DNA from: Rosa chinensis
Taxonomy: Eukaryota; Streptophyta; Magnoliopsida; Rosales; Rosaceae
Length of the DNA stretch: 64,000 nt
Assembly (NCBI RefSeq): GCF_002994745.2
Contig: NC_037092.1
Span: 89,256,398-89,320,397 of the forward strand
Direction of reading: 5' to 3'
The notes under the pieces were generated by a model, which was not told the DNA's origin, did no database searches, and was given only the letters and a program-made list of their open reading frames with translations. Both the position numbers and the translations under genes were made by a program. Each line of letters begins with the position of its first letter. The first letter of the stretch is position 1. Positions 46,890-58,940 of the stretch are shown piece by piece.

Positions 46890-47165
46890 TTTGACATATA
46901 TGCATTTGCTCATCTTTTCCCTTCGACCACGGGTTTCTCCCACTGGGTTTACCGGGCAAGGTTTTGGTGTAGCAACTCTAATGCATACCTCTCGTAGACA
47001 TACTATCTACTTATGATGCTGATAAGAAGACTTCACCTATCTCTGTTGTGATATGACTACTCCACATTCACGCCCGTTGTGCTCTTTTTCTCCTTCGACC
47101 AAGGTTGTTTTTCTCCCACAGGGTTTTTATTATTTGGCAAGGTTTTTGACAAGGCAACTTAGAAG
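46765..47165 (+). repeat. Triplicated 3' UTR module of E3
   Basis: Three diverged copies of a CTTCGACCA...TCCCACTGGGTTTT...GGCAAGGTTTT...GGCA module start near 46770, 46910 and 47085. E2 has one copy (33182-33270) and E1 one (11960-12045, minus). The TCCCA/TGGG words could form a stem-loop. Confidence 0.75.
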
Positions 47166-47211
47166 CGCTCAGCCTAGGCAACACTATTGACATGAAATAT
47201 CCAAGGGGGAG

Positions 47212-47456
47212 TGTTGTAAATAGTTATGGCTAATATCATATAAATAGATGGAGAGTCATATATGCCTTTCACTATAGATTAGTGATTGATAGAATTGTGA
47301 ATAGGAGTAATTGACGTTGCTATTAAACGTTGTCCATTTGCATACATCATGTACTCCTATATAAACCCCCTCATGGTGAGATGAATAGACACACCATATC
47401 TCCATGCGTCCAAACTCTCTTTTTTTCTGAAACACTTTTGCTTTCATTTTGTAACA
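47212..47456 (+). repeat. 3' LTR of E3
   Basis: Same length and ends as the 5' LTR with three substitutions; preceded directly by AAGGGGGAG. Confidence 0.93.
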
Positions 47457-48009
47457 ATTTTGTGTTTTTATGTCATTGATTGTTTTTAGAAAAGTTGTTG
47501 TGAAGTATTGGATAATTGAACTTGTTACTGTTACAGGAAAATTGACATCTTCATATGTATGTTTAACTCAGATGGTCATCTGCTATTAGATAGTTTGCTG
47601 AGTACTTGCTTTCGTTTATTATTAACTGTGCTTTACATTCATAACAGGGACTTCCACTTTTTGAGGTTTCTATTAACATTGCCCTACTGATGATAAAGTG
47701 CTCAAAGTGATGGTCAATTGAGAGAATCTGCATCCATTCAAAATATGTAGTATATTTTGTAATATGCTATATTCTTAACATAAGTTTAAACTCAAGTTTG
47801 CTAGAAATTGTACTTGGTCTGTAGCAGATTGGATATAAAAAGTTTGTTAAAACCCTTTCTATTATCTATGATATATATGCAGTTTCACCTGTACTTTGAG
47901 GTTAATATTATTTTTGCTAAAGTCATTTTGTTAGTTGATCATTTTTGGATTATGAGCAGCCAGGAAACCTCTTTGCCACAAAGACTTTTATGGCAGGTTA
48001 TGTGCGTCG
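47457..48009. other. Unassigned sequence right of E3
   Basis: AT-rich; no convincing gene. It continues the sequence interrupted by E3. Confidence 0.4.
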
Positions 48010-48374
48010 TGAATGACATATAAAAATTGACAAAAAAGCTTTTTACAGCTTGCAAATTGGGCTCTAAAAAATTGGGCAACTACTTCTTTTACGGCATGCA
48101 AAAGTGTGCCATAAAAACAGTCTTTTACGGCGTTCGTCGTAGGCCGTGAATAAAGTCTTTTACGGCATGCCCAGTGCGCCGTAAATAAGTGGTCAGAGAG
48201 TCATTTAAGGCGTGCTTTCTTGACATTCACGGCGTGCAAACATTCCATAAATCAAATTGGATTATTGAGGAATGTCTTTTACGGCTCCGACATTTACAGC
48301 CTACTTTTTTGCGCTGTAAAAGGGTATTTACGGCGCACATTGTGGGCGGTAAAAGGCTGTTTTTGGTGTAGTGC
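48010..48374. mobile_element. CACTA-like element fragment with TTTTACGGC repeats
   Basis: The right terminus reads ttttggtgtagtg, the inverse of CACTACACCAAAA. Words ttttacggc and gccgtaaa recur about ten times in the preceding 300 bases. The left terminus is missing or eroded. Confidence 0.65.
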
Positions 48375-48710
48375 TGATTTGATTCGTTCTCAATAGCCAT
48401 GAGATGATCATCTTAGGGTGATCCTTTTGGCGACGGATGCGTATTTTTGATTTTCCAATGGATTTACATCTTTCATTAATGGAAATTTTTTGAAAGTATT
48501 GCTCCTTTACCATATTACTATAATTAATCATTTAATTACTATAATTATTAATTATAATTATTACGATAATTAAATTAGTATTTTAGTACTTTTTTTTTAA
48601 CCAAAAGATTAAAATAAAAGGGTTTCCATTTATGTTGTATTCTCTTTTACAAGTAATGATAAATGGTGGAAATGTTTGTAATTTCTATTTTTATTTAAAT
48701 AGTACAAGGG

Positions 48711-48735
48711 GCGGATGTAGCCAAGTGGATCAAGG
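48711..48735 (+). pseudogene. trnH: 5' third of chloroplast trnH-GUG, relic
   Basis: GCGGATGTAGCCAAGTGGAT followed by caagg is the first 25 bases of plastid tRNA-His. The rest of the gene is absent. The AT-rich sequence on its left has the look of the psbA-trnH spacer, including a tattgctccttta word near 48497. Confidence 0.75.
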
Positions 48736-48825
48736 AAGACTAGGACAGTGAAGAGGCGTGTGTAAACATTGAAGAGATTTCAAGAGAAATAAATAATTGA
48801 ATGATTTGATCAAATAATAATACTA

Positions 48826-49355
48826 TGGTTTGAGAGAAAGTAACAGTATCTACTCGGACACTATAGTGGAAGTGTGTTGAATCAAGAGTAGACAACAAGC
48901 GTCGTTATTATGGACGCTTTATTTTGGCCCCACTTATGAAAGACCAAGCCGATACAATAGGCATCGTGATGCGAAGAGCTTTACTCTGAGAAACAGAAGG
49001 TACATGTACTACACGTGCAAGATCTGAGAAAATACCACACGAATATTCTACCATCATAGGTAATATTCTACCATCGTAGGTATTCAAGAATCTGTACATG
49101 AAATTTTAATGAATTTAAAAGAAATTGTATTGAGAAGTAATCTGTATGGAACTCGTAATGCGTCTATTTATGGCAAAGGTCCTGGGTATGTAACTGCTCA
49201 AGACATCATTTTACCACCCTATGTAGAAATTGTTGATAATACACAGCATATAGCTAACCTAACATAACCAATTAATTTGTGTATTCAATTACAAACCAAG
49301 AGGAATCGTGGATATCGTATGAAAACGCCAAATAACTTTCAAGACGCCTCAATGA
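48826..49355 (+). pseudogene. rpoA: Chloroplast rpoA fragment, relic
   Basis: From an ATG at 48826 the sequence follows the N-terminal half of the plastid RNA polymerase alpha subunit. Recognisable pieces, in more than one frame, are [72 protein letters not shown] and RNRGYRMKTPNNFQD. Stops appear early (third codon TGA). A short internal duplication (attctaccatc, near 49043 and 49066) is also present. Confidence 0.9.
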
Positions 49356-49544
49356 AATCGGAACAGTTCCCTTTGTTTTTATATTACTACATTTGGATGA
49401 AATCAAATCGGATTCAAATATTTTTTATTTTTCTTTATTGATTCCTGTCAAAAATAAACAATTAAAGTATTTCACGAAGCTATATTTTTTATTAGAGATT
49501 ACAACCCGGAACAAAATGAGGATAATGTATTGGCAAGAATGTTA

Positions 49545-49823
<279 letters not shown>

Positions 49824-49880
49824 TAAATGTAATTCGTTGTTCAAACAACTATTTAGAGTTCCTAGAGTCCCCTGTAAGAC

Positions 49881-50829
49881 TTTTTGAAAAACCCATTGTC
49901 AAACTTGATTAATTGCTCTAAAAAGAATATCGTGAGAAATTTTTGAAATTTCACGATATTTCTGGAAATATTCAAAATTTTCGTGCAATTCCTGATATTC
50001 TCCTGAAATTCTGAAATTATCGCCACCTCTCACGATATGGGGCTCATGAAAACTAGTCATTGTCCTTATCCAATCCGACTAAACTGAATAACATCCAAAG
50101 AGGAAAACTTTGAAAATTTATAGGGCCATCGATCGCTCTTTGAGTCTTTTCCCTCCATGCTTATAAATCTTCTAATTATCTAATTTGCTAACTAGTTAAT
50201 ATTTGGCTCTATTTTTCTACATTTTTTTCTTTTTATTTGAAGACCGATGTTTTTTAACATATCTATTTAATTGTAAAATATTATTATAATTAATAATTAA
50301 CTCTCCTAATCTCCTATTTAAGTCATTTATGAGATTTCTCATGTAGAATTTCATATCTTTGTCATGTCAATGTATCTTATTATACTCCAAATTATTATAA
50401 TCATTAAACAATAAAGTTTTTGATTTTTTGAAATATTATATGTAACTGATAATGTAAACATTTCATGAAAATTCATTAATGATTTTCATGTTACTTCCTA
50501 AATTTCCATTATTTTTTTCAAAAATTTATTTAGATCGAAATTTATTTGATATTCATATTAAAAATTTTCATTTTTTAGACTATCAATATTTCCTCCATAT
50601 TCAATATTTTAGTCCTTGCCATCAACTGGCTAGCTAGTGAGTGTGCACCTTTATTACAGCTACGATGCACCCTCTTCCAAATTTTTTGCAAGAAAAATCA
50701 TGGGCCTGATGAGCAAAGACGGCCCATTGTAACTTTGGGTTCCGGTTTGGTCACAGTAGAGAGAAGGTGGCGGGAGAGAGAAGGTGGGCGGAAGAGAATC
50801 ACAGAGTAGCCACTAGAATTGCAAATGAT
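49881..50829. other. AT-rich intergenic sequence up to carrier copy 2
   Basis: No gene seen. Around 49930-50035 the word tttcacgatattt and variants repeat in both orientations. From about 50622 the sequence matches the flank of carrier copy 1 (from 5634), including the ggcccattgtaactt block, so the duplication border lies near 50622. Confidence 0.5.
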
Positions 50830-52350
50830 ATGAGCTTCATCATAGACCAGAACAAGAAGAAGAAGACCAAGCCAGAGTACGACGTACCGTTTATTGAGCG
50901 TTGGCCGTCGCTAAAGCCCTTCGTCAATGGCGGACTCGCTGCGTTTCTTCAAGGCTTGACCCTTTATGTTCCTTTCGCTGCCATCTACTACTCCCCATTG
51001 TTATCTCCAATTCGCCGAAGTCCCAGATTTCTGGGCTTCAACATTCTTGCCAAGGTCCCATCTTTTTCACTTTCAGGGTTTTGGGTTTTGAGTTTTGAAC
51101 AAGAAAGTCAACATCTTGATGTTGAATTCTGACAAGGGCTTTCAAGATTAAACTTGGGTGAATTTCATTGTTGTCTGCAGTCGTGTCCTGATGGGATTGT
51201 GATTCGTACTTTATCTACAGGCCTTCAACTTGGATTATTTGAGTAAGTTTTCGAGTGCCCAACGAGCCAAAACGTACAAGTATTTACTGTAATTCTTTAC
51301 TGATTTTGTAGTAGTTCTTATGACACATATGGAAATGCAAATGTTTGTTAATTCAGGTTAAGAAGTGATAACATTTGTTGTTTTGTTGAAAGTTAATGCA
51401 CATTGATCATCTAAAATAATCTACATCAATCTAGAGAAGTTTAGAGCAACTAAGAGAAGTCCAAGAATTGCTAGATTGATCTAGAATGATCAAGTTATTA
51501 CAGCAAGTATCTAGAAGAATCATGCAAGTTGGAATATAATCAAGTTGTAGAAAAGTCTAGAATGTATTTGATAATTGTAAGTTGATTCGGTGGAAGTAAA
51601 GAAAGTCGGTGGGCTAGTAAGGAAGTCGGCTGACCATGTCTATAAATATGTATCTGCATGTACTCTTCTAATCAAGCAATAAACTAAGCAGCCAATCAAT
51701 TAACCAATCAATCAATAGTTGACGAGCCTCCTCTGTTTTAATTGAACAACCTCCTCTGTTTTTAACTCCTCCCAAATTCTTGCTCCCAAAATTAAAGTCC
51801 TAAACACATTGTCCTAACTCACTACTACTAAAGCTTCCGCACCAAATTCCAACAGTGGTATCAAAGCCACAAATTCTAACATGTTTAATGAGTGTAGATG
51901 ACTGTTTATCTGGTTTAAGTCTAACTATTGTTCTTCTTATTCAGAATGCCCTATTTGAATTTTGATTTTATTGCCTTTGTTCTATTAGGACTCTAAGAAA
52001 CAAAGCAATTGCTACCAATGATGGAATGGCATTAACTCTTTATCAGGAAGCTGCTTGCGGGTTGATTTCCGGGGCGGCTGAGGCATACTTCAGTTTTCCA
52101 TTTGTTTCTGCATGTCTCCCGCAGGTTGATCCTACGACTTTATCAGTCGTGCAGCGTGCCAAATACAGAAACATATTTGATGCTCTCAACTCTATGAGTG
52201 GCAATAGAAAAATTTCAGCACTATGGACAAATGCTGGTCCTTATGTGAAGACAAGAATGGGGACAAATGTGGGTATGCTCGCATCTTATAATCCAAGCCT
52301 CTGTTATCTCAGGGACTCATGTGGTTTAAGCGAAACAAGAGCACAGCTGG
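50830..52350 (+). pseudogene. Carrier-like gene copy 2, exons 1-3 only
   Basis: Exons 50830-51054, 51181-51242 and 51989-52350 match exons 1-3 of the gene at 5834 in length, phase and splice sites, and their frame is open. The same eroded motifs (PFAAIY, PFVSAC) are present. Introns 2 and 3 have taken an LTR-element insert and a hAT-like element. Homology to copy 1 ends near 53450, before exons 4 and 5, so the C-terminal third, including the third repeat, is lost. Read-through past exon 3 adds only seven residues. Confidence 0.8.
51384..51881. mobile_element. LTR-retrotransposon remnant (LTR + primer-binding site) in carrier intron 2
   Basis: The insert starts TGTTGAAAG and is flanked by TGTTT (51379-51383 and 51882-51886). 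An LTR ends at ccaaca (51854) and is followed by TGGTATCAAAGCC (51856-51868), a match to the initiator-tRNA-Met primer site TGGTATCAGAGC with one change. The insert then ends after aaattctaaca, a near copy of the LTR's last bases. The matching intron in copy 1 (about 6388) has no insert. Confidence 0.8.
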
Positions 52351-52649
52351 GTAAAAATCCTCTCCTAATTACTTGACTTTTCAGGCATTAATAGCTTAAT
52401 AAAATCTTATCTATAGCTCTATACACTTATCTCACAATACAATTTTAAAACTCCTTAATCACAGCAGAATGAGACATAGGACAATTACATTTCCAATATC
52501 ATATAATTTGGTTATTATTTTGTTGTTGGTATTTAGTTTGATGACCAACATATGCAGTTCTTACCGTTGTCAAATGGATTTATGTCTTTCGTTGTAGTTG
52601 CTCTCCCACATTGGTTTAGGTGCATAGGTTCTCACCTATATGTGATAAG

Positions 52650-53247
52650 TAGGGCTGTCAATGGGTCGTGTCGGGTTGGGTTCGTGTCGGGTCAAGGTAT
52701 TTGTCGTGTCTCAAGAGACAAACCCAAACCCAACCCATTTAATAATCGTGTCAAAAATTTAAACCCAAACCCAACCTATTTATTAAACGGATTACCCGTT
52801 TCCAACCCGCTTAACCCATTTAATAAATAGGTCGTGTAGTGTTAGACAAAATGACCCATTTAAATGTTAACAATACGACCCATTTAACTAAAAAAATGCA
52901 TAAATTGATTAAATTCGCTAAAAACTCCACAAGACAAAGAATATAAATAATTATATATAATTCATAAATAATTAAATCTAATAATAATAAAGCAAAATAT
53001 TTCAAATTGTTTAATCCTATGATCAAATACTCCAAACGTCCAAAATTTCAAGAAGAAGTACAACATAATTGGGTTATACGGGTTCACTTCGTGTTGGCGG
53101 GTTGACCCGTGGCCGACCCATTTATTAAATGGGTCATGGCGGGTTGACCCACCGCCGACCCGCTTTTTAATCGTGCGGGTTCAACCCGCTTTATTTCGTG
53201 CGGGTTTCGAGTCGTGTTATCGGGTCGTGTCAGAATTGACAGCCCTA
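52650..53247. mobile_element. hAT-type non-autonomous element with perfect 8-bp target duplication
   Basis: The ends are TAGGGCTGTCAAT and its inverse ATTGACAGCCCTA. The element is 598 bp and is flanked by GTGATAAG at 52642-52649 and 53248-53255. The empty site, tatgtgataagggaaaag, survives in carrier copy 1 near 7151. The subterminal parts are rich in GGGTCGTG/GGGTTGACCC words. No transposase is encoded. Confidence 0.95.
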
Positions 53248-53455
53248 GTGATAAGGGAAAAGAAAAAAGGGGAAAAAAGAATTATTCATGAAAAGATGGT
53301 TAGACTTAACAAAACTGAAACACATAAATCTCCTGAATGTAATTCAAGTTTTCTATTTTCGTTTCTAGAGATCTGAAATTTTAGAATTCTTAATCATAAC
53401 CCAACCAACTATTTGGACCTGAAGAAGAACAAAGGGCATGCTAGTTATGTTACAC

Positions 53456-54109
53456 AAAAGTCCCCAACTAGTTAGTTGATTTGCTGAAATGTGATTGAAA
53501 AGTTGGTCTCACACAAAAGTCCCCAACTAGTCTTCATTTTAGTGGTTCTCATAAAATGAGGACTAGTTGAGGATTTTCTAATCAATGGTTTGGGAAACCC
53601 ACTTTTCGATTACATTAGTGCAAATCAACCGTTAGATGTTTCCATTTGTGGAAATGTGATTGAAAAGTGAGTCTCACACAAAAGTCCTCAACTAGTCCTC
53701 ATTTTAGTTGTTCATATTTATGTATGCATAAATATATCACTTCTGAAAATTTACTTTCAAATTACTAATCGTTAAGGTACCGAACTAGATTAAATCGATG
53801 GACAAACCAAATCTGTCAAACATGAATTGTTCATGTTCATAACTAATAAATCATGATTATGAATAGTTTAACGATTTTCAATTTGGTTGAAAAATTACAC
53901 AATGATTTACACATAAATATCTTAACATCTAAAGATTGATTTACGGGAATGTGATCGAAAAGTGAGTCTTACAAAAAAATCCTCATTATAAGGGATCCCC
54001 TCAGTTACCATACTTCTCACTTGCATACAAAAGAGTTGTAAAACTCACGCAATAGTCTAGATTTGCCATTCTCTATTCGATAGAAAAAAAAATTAATGCA
54101 ACATGAATA
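53456..54109. repeat. Noncoding flank repeat, second locus
   Basis: Stretches match the repeats at 20970-22850, including atgaggactagttgagg, gtctcacacaaaag and the gttaaggtaccgaactag block. It begins exactly where homology to carrier copy 1 ends. Confidence 0.7.
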
Positions 54110-55660
54110 GATGAAACAAATTAAGACCAAGTAAAACGACGTAGACTTATAGTGACAGTCTGACTAAGTATTTTAAATGAGATAAAGGATTAGAGGTTGC
54201 AATTTGGCTGCATGTAAATAATGGATCCAAATTAATATCTTATTATTATTATTATTATTATTTTTGGTCGGTAAAATGAGATTTCTTGACTTCAACCAAA
54301 AGAATAATCAACTTTGGAGAGAGACTTGCGTGGGGGTGAGTGCTGACCAATCAACTCCCAGCAGGGGAGTTTTTTAGGTATTGCATTTTAAAAAAATAGG
54401 GACAGTTTTGGAATAAGGAAAAAAAATTCTGACGTTTGATTGGCTTGCCTTATATCCACGTGGTGGGGAAGCCCCTGCCTAAGAATTTCTCTCAACTTTA
54501 AACCACATTAGTTCTGTAATTATTCTCGAGTACTCTTAATTGGTTGCTTCATCTCCAACCACTGACGTTGCTTTCTTATCCTTCATGAAAGGCAATAGAC
54601 ATGGACATATAGACATGCATCAACGATCAAACAGGAAGATCCGAGTGCAAACAAATTTTTCTTAACATGCATGGAAAATCTTATTGGAGGTTGGCCCAAC
54701 AAAATTATTAACTTATTGTTCTTTACAAGTACATGTATGGAAGTTCCATATACAACTAATCTTTTGTGATATTAATTGCATGGCTGAAAAATTTGAGCCT
54801 ATTAATAGCGTATTAATTCCCTGCAGTCAGCCACTCAGTTGCATCCTTCATCCAAGAAATTGACAAAGAGGTAGATTGGCTGTATGTGCATTGGTCAACT
54901 AGCTTGGCCTATTCTCAATCAATCGATCTAGTCTATGACTAAGTATTATAAAGAATTGGTCCATCATTAGTATAAAGATGCATTAAGATACCTAGATCAT
55001 TTCGTTTAATTAATAATTAATAATATATACAATTTGGTGCGCTTGTTCTTTGTTTTGCTTTAGTCCACTTCCTTTTGACGCTTATATTTTTAACTAATGG
55101 TAATTTGTTGTATATGTGTAACATTATATCAAACTCAATTGGTTTTTCTTTAACACTAAAAAACGTTCATTCTGCGCTGCCTTCATGCTTCATGCCCCGC
55201 TAAGATATTGCATTTTATTTTAGGAGGTGATGAAATTGGCTTCTTCTTTTTTTTTCTTTTGCAAACTACACCCTTGTATCTTTACTTTTGTATATGTTTT
55301 ACAATGAACATGTGCATAACAAAAAGAAGAGGTGATGTGGTTTGCAAAAAATCGTGTGTCGATTTCACTCCTCTTTATTTTTTTAAGATTATCGATATTT
55401 TATAAAAATTGGTTTGTGATAGATTCTTAGACAAAGTAACCTCTTTATCCAAAAAAAATAATACTAATAATAACAAACCGAAAACAAAAGAGATTGAGAG
55501 CTTTAGGGTTCAAGTGCTCAGCTCTTACATGAGATTAATTAGTTTCCCAATTGCATCAGTTCAATGAGATCCACGTAATGACGTAAAAAGAATAATTGTT
55601 AGGATCAGTTCAATGAGAGAGGTTAGCATGTCCTGATAAATTTTTTCTTCGTCAAAAAAG
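54110..55660. repeat. RLP 5'-flank duplicon, copy 2
   Basis: Homologous to 22930-25060. It lacks the 18S fragment and the 23880 element but contains the small element at 54316. Its end near 55660 lies about 300 bases upstream of the second receptor-like gene. Confidence 0.8.
54316..54491. mobile_element. Small inverted-repeat element (hAT-like MITE)
   Basis: A 176-bp insert flanked by TCAACTTT (54308-54315 and 54492-54499). The ends (ggagagagacttgcg and, inverted, agagaaattcttaggc) are imperfect inverted repeats. The homologous flank at about 23088 has the empty site gtcaactttgaaccac. Confidence 0.8.
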
Positions 55661-55956
55661 AAATGTAGTGAAAATTTTTTTCCTACATATTAATTCATGA
55701 ACCTGTTAAACTTTCCTTCATTAAATAGTACTTGTCTTTTGTTTTTCCATTTACTGTAATTCATCACTTTCTACATAAAATATAAAACATTGAATGCGTC
55801 TTTCACGCACTTGTTCTTAAACAGTGCATGCAATAGGGACATGGAATATTAGTTAAGGGCTTAATTCAATAATTTGCGGCAGGACAGTCTATAAATACGT
55901 GCTTTCATCTTCTCCAAGTGCAAACCAGACTCATCAAACTAAACATAGATTTTATC
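55661..55956. other. Proximal upstream region of the RLP pseudogene
   Basis: Not shared with the other RLP locus. A tctataaatacgtg TATA-like box lies at 55889, about 65 bases before the start codon. Confidence 0.5.
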
Positions 55957-58720
55957 ATGGGGTTATCATCTCTATATTTAGCATTTGCGTCGATGTTTAT
56001 CTTTCAAAACTTGTCTTGTTCCATCTTGTACGTCACGCCAACTCTTTGCAGTCATATACTCCTACTTGCCATGATGACGAGAACTCTGCCTTGCTGCAAT
56101 TCAAGCAAAGCTTTGTCATTAACAGAAGTGCTTCAATGTATGGTTGTCCTCCTCCAAGGATTCCTTCATGGAAATCAAACAGCAATTGTTGCTCATGTCC
56201 TCATCCAAAGATTTCTTCATGGAAATCAAACAGCAATTGTTGCTCATGGGACGGCATTGAGTGCGATGAGGAGACTCATCATGTGATTGGACTTGATCTT
56301 AGTAGCAGTTGTCTCTATGGCTCTATCAACTCCAACAACACCATCTTCCGCCTTGTTCATCTTGAGAGCCTCAACCTTGCTGACAATTGTTTCAGTTCCT
56401 CTCAAATTCCTCCTACAATTAGAAACTTCCCAAAGCTCAGGTATCTCAACCTTTCTTCCTCTGGCTTTTCTGGTCAAGTCCCGTCTGAAATTTTACAATT
56501 GACCAAGTTGTCATCCCTTGATCTATCTCCTAGCATTGATGATATGTTTTTGAATGAAGAATTGTTAAGAAGCCTAGCTCAAAATTTAACTGGCCTGGAA
56601 ACACTTGTTATCTCTTACATTAATATATCATCCACAGTACCTAATACCTTGGCCAATTTGTCACATTTGACATCCCTCGTCCTTAATTCATGCGCCCTGT
56701 TCGGGAAATTACCATTTTCTCTTGGTAATCTAAGACGTCTCATCTATTTGGACCTTTCAGCTAATAATTTCAATGGCCAAATTTCTTCTTCATTTGCGAA
56801 TCTTACCCAACTCACATATCTTTCACTTGGGGAGAACCATATTAATGGCACCATCCCATGTTTCTTCGGAAATCTTACCCAGGTTGCAACACTTGGTCTT
56901 AGTTCAAATCAATTATCTGGTCCAATCCCATCTAGTCTAGGTAATCTTGGCAAACTTACTGTTCTAGATCTTCGTTTCAATAAATTTCAAAGAGAGATTC
57001 CTGAGTCATTATTCAATGTAGCAAGTCTCAACAGACTTTTTCTAGCTCATAATAATCTCAGTGGTACAGTGGAGTTCCTCAAACTTCTTAAGCTACCAAA
57101 TTTAAAGCGGGTAGATCTATCTGGTAGCAACTTGGATGTGATCACTGAAACCAGAACTATGAATGCATCTAGCATTCCAAGGTTAGAGCATCTAGGTTGA
57201 GTTCTTGCAACATAAAAGAGTTCCCAAATTTCATAAGGTATCAAGATACATTAGAGTACTTGAACCTTTCTTGGAACGGAATGCATGGCCAATTACCAAA
57301 ATGGATGTGGAACACAAGCAGAGAGTCTTTGCGGTTTTTGGACATTTCTCATAACCTCCTTTCAGGCTTTGACCAGCCTCCGGTTGTCCTTCCCTGGGTT
57401 TCTCTAATTGGGCTAGATCTTTCGTTCAACAGGCTTAGTGGGCCATTGTTGGTACCTTCGTTACACATGGGCTTCTATCACATATCAAGCAACAAATTAA
57501 CTGGAGAAATTTCACCTTTGATTTGTAATGCGAGTTCTCTTCGTTCCCTTGATGTATCAAATAACCATTTGAATGGTATGCTGCCGCAGTGTCTAGAAAA
57601 CTTTAGTGTTCTTATAGTTTTAAGTGCTGGAAACAATTATTTTCATGGCACTCTTCCTCATATAGGCACCAACCGAAGCGATTTGGTAATCATTGATGTC
57701 AGTCGTAACAAACTGCAGGGGAAATTACCGAGGTCATTGGCGAATTGTTCGAGGCTCGAGTCTCTCATTTTGTCAAGCAATAAGTTCGATGATGTATTCC
57801 CCGTTTGGTTGGGAACTCTTTCAAAATTAAAAGTTTTGGCAATGAGGAATATTGGGTTCCACAGTGCTATTCCGAGACATCAAAGCAATCATGATGGTTT
57901 CCCCGATTTGCGCATCCTTGATCTGTCTCAAAATAATTTTACCGGTCAGTTTGCATTTGAATTCATCCTCTCTGGAAAAGCAATGAGAGGTATCGATCTA
58001 AACGGGTCGGAGTACCTGTTACAATATAGATTCTTCGTTTATGAACCCGGACTTGGTGATATAGCTAGTTCCAGATTAGAGTACTCAATCACGCTGATGA
58101 ATAAAGGTTTGGAGAGATACTTCCAAAAGATTCGTGAAGACTTTATGGCCATCGATCTGTCGAGCAATAGATTTGAAGGCAAGATTCCAGAATTTATTGG
58201 GAACCTAAAGGGGCTTCGCTCACTTAATGTATCCAGTAACATTCTAAGTGGCCGCCTCCCACCATCCTTGGGAAACTTAACAAATCTTGAAGCTTTGGAC
58301 CTTTCACATAACAACTTCTTGGGTGAGATCCCTCCATCACTGTTGCAGCTTTCATTCCTCCAACAATTCAGCGTCTCGCACAACAAATTGCTCACAGGTC
58401 GAATACCGGTTGGAAACCAGTTTAGTACCTTCGGCATCACTTCATATGAGGGAAACCCAGGTTTGTGTGGATTTCCATTGCCAAAGAAATGTTCGCGTTC
58501 TGAGGAGGGGCCTGAACATCCACCTTCAACAGCAGAAGAAGAAGATGGAGTTGAATTGGATTGGAAATTTGCTGCGGCGGGGTTAGTGAGTGGATTGGTG
58601 GTGGGAGTGGTTCTTGCAGACTTTGTGATCGCGAGGTTCAGTGAGCGGTTCATTGAGATTGTTGCATTGCTGATCAGACTGATGAAAACATTGAAAAGGA
58701 TGAGAAGGCCCAGAAGTTGA
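55957..58720 (+). pseudogene. Cf-type leucine-rich-repeat receptor-like protein with two frameshifts
   Basis: The ATG at 55957 opens a signal peptide (MGLSSLYLAFASMFIFQNLS). The reading frame changes between about 56037 and 56073 into the LRR N-terminal cap (CHDDENSALLQFKQSF, NCCSWDGIECDEETHHVIGL). The cap holds a 51-bp tandem duplication that repeats SWKSNSNCCS. A one-base loss near 57190 breaks the frame again (HLG | LSSCNIKEFP). The rest (57197-58720) is open: further LRRs, the RLP-type segment ISSNKLTGEISPLICN, the cap EGNPGLCGFPLPKKC, an acidic EEEDGVELDW stretch, one membrane span (AAAGLVSGLVVGVVLADFV) and a short basic tail without kinase. Family members act as cell-surface immune receptors. 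About 900 residues would be expected if intact. Confidence 0.88.
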
Positions 58721-58940
58721 GTGACCGATCAGACTATATATGTTGCTCTTTGTTGTTTGTTCGCTTGTTTTTTTTTTTTTTTTTTGAAAGGCTTGTTGTA
58801 TGTTTTGTTGAAGAAGGGCTTGTTGTTTGTTATGTGTAATAATAGATTTATAATGAGGTTTTGTAATATTAAAGTATGAATAACTTTGGAATTTTTTTAG
58901 AGGGTTCCGTAATTCTCAGTTTATAACTTTACGTTTGATA
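58721..58940. other. 3' flank of the RLP pseudogene
   Basis: Contains an 18-T run near 58770. From about 58785 the sequence is shared with copy C (33710). Confidence 0.5.

Larger units (their letters stand above)
40213..47456 (+). mobile_element. Ty1-copia retrotransposon E3, young and nearly complete
   Basis: LTRs of 245 bp at 40213-40457 and 47212-47456 differ at only three positions, suggesting a recent insertion. Right after the 5' LTR is cgttatcagcatgaagctc, a tRNA-half-like primer site also seen in E1. Then follow a 1.5-kb leader, gag, a 200-base spacer, pol (protease, integrase, RT, RNase H), a 3' UTR and the purine tract AAGGGGGAG. The flanking pentamers are tttat and atttt, so a clear target duplication is not visible. 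Confidence 0.93.

Noticed and set aside
40208..47461. Target duplication for E3
   Set aside because: The flanking pentamers tttat and atttt agree at only three of five positions, so I do not claim one.
55899..55956. Upstream extension of the second RLP in the LRR frame
   Set aside because: It begins at GTG and lacks a signal peptide; the signal peptide is in the frame starting at the ATG at 55957, so a frameshift explains the data better.
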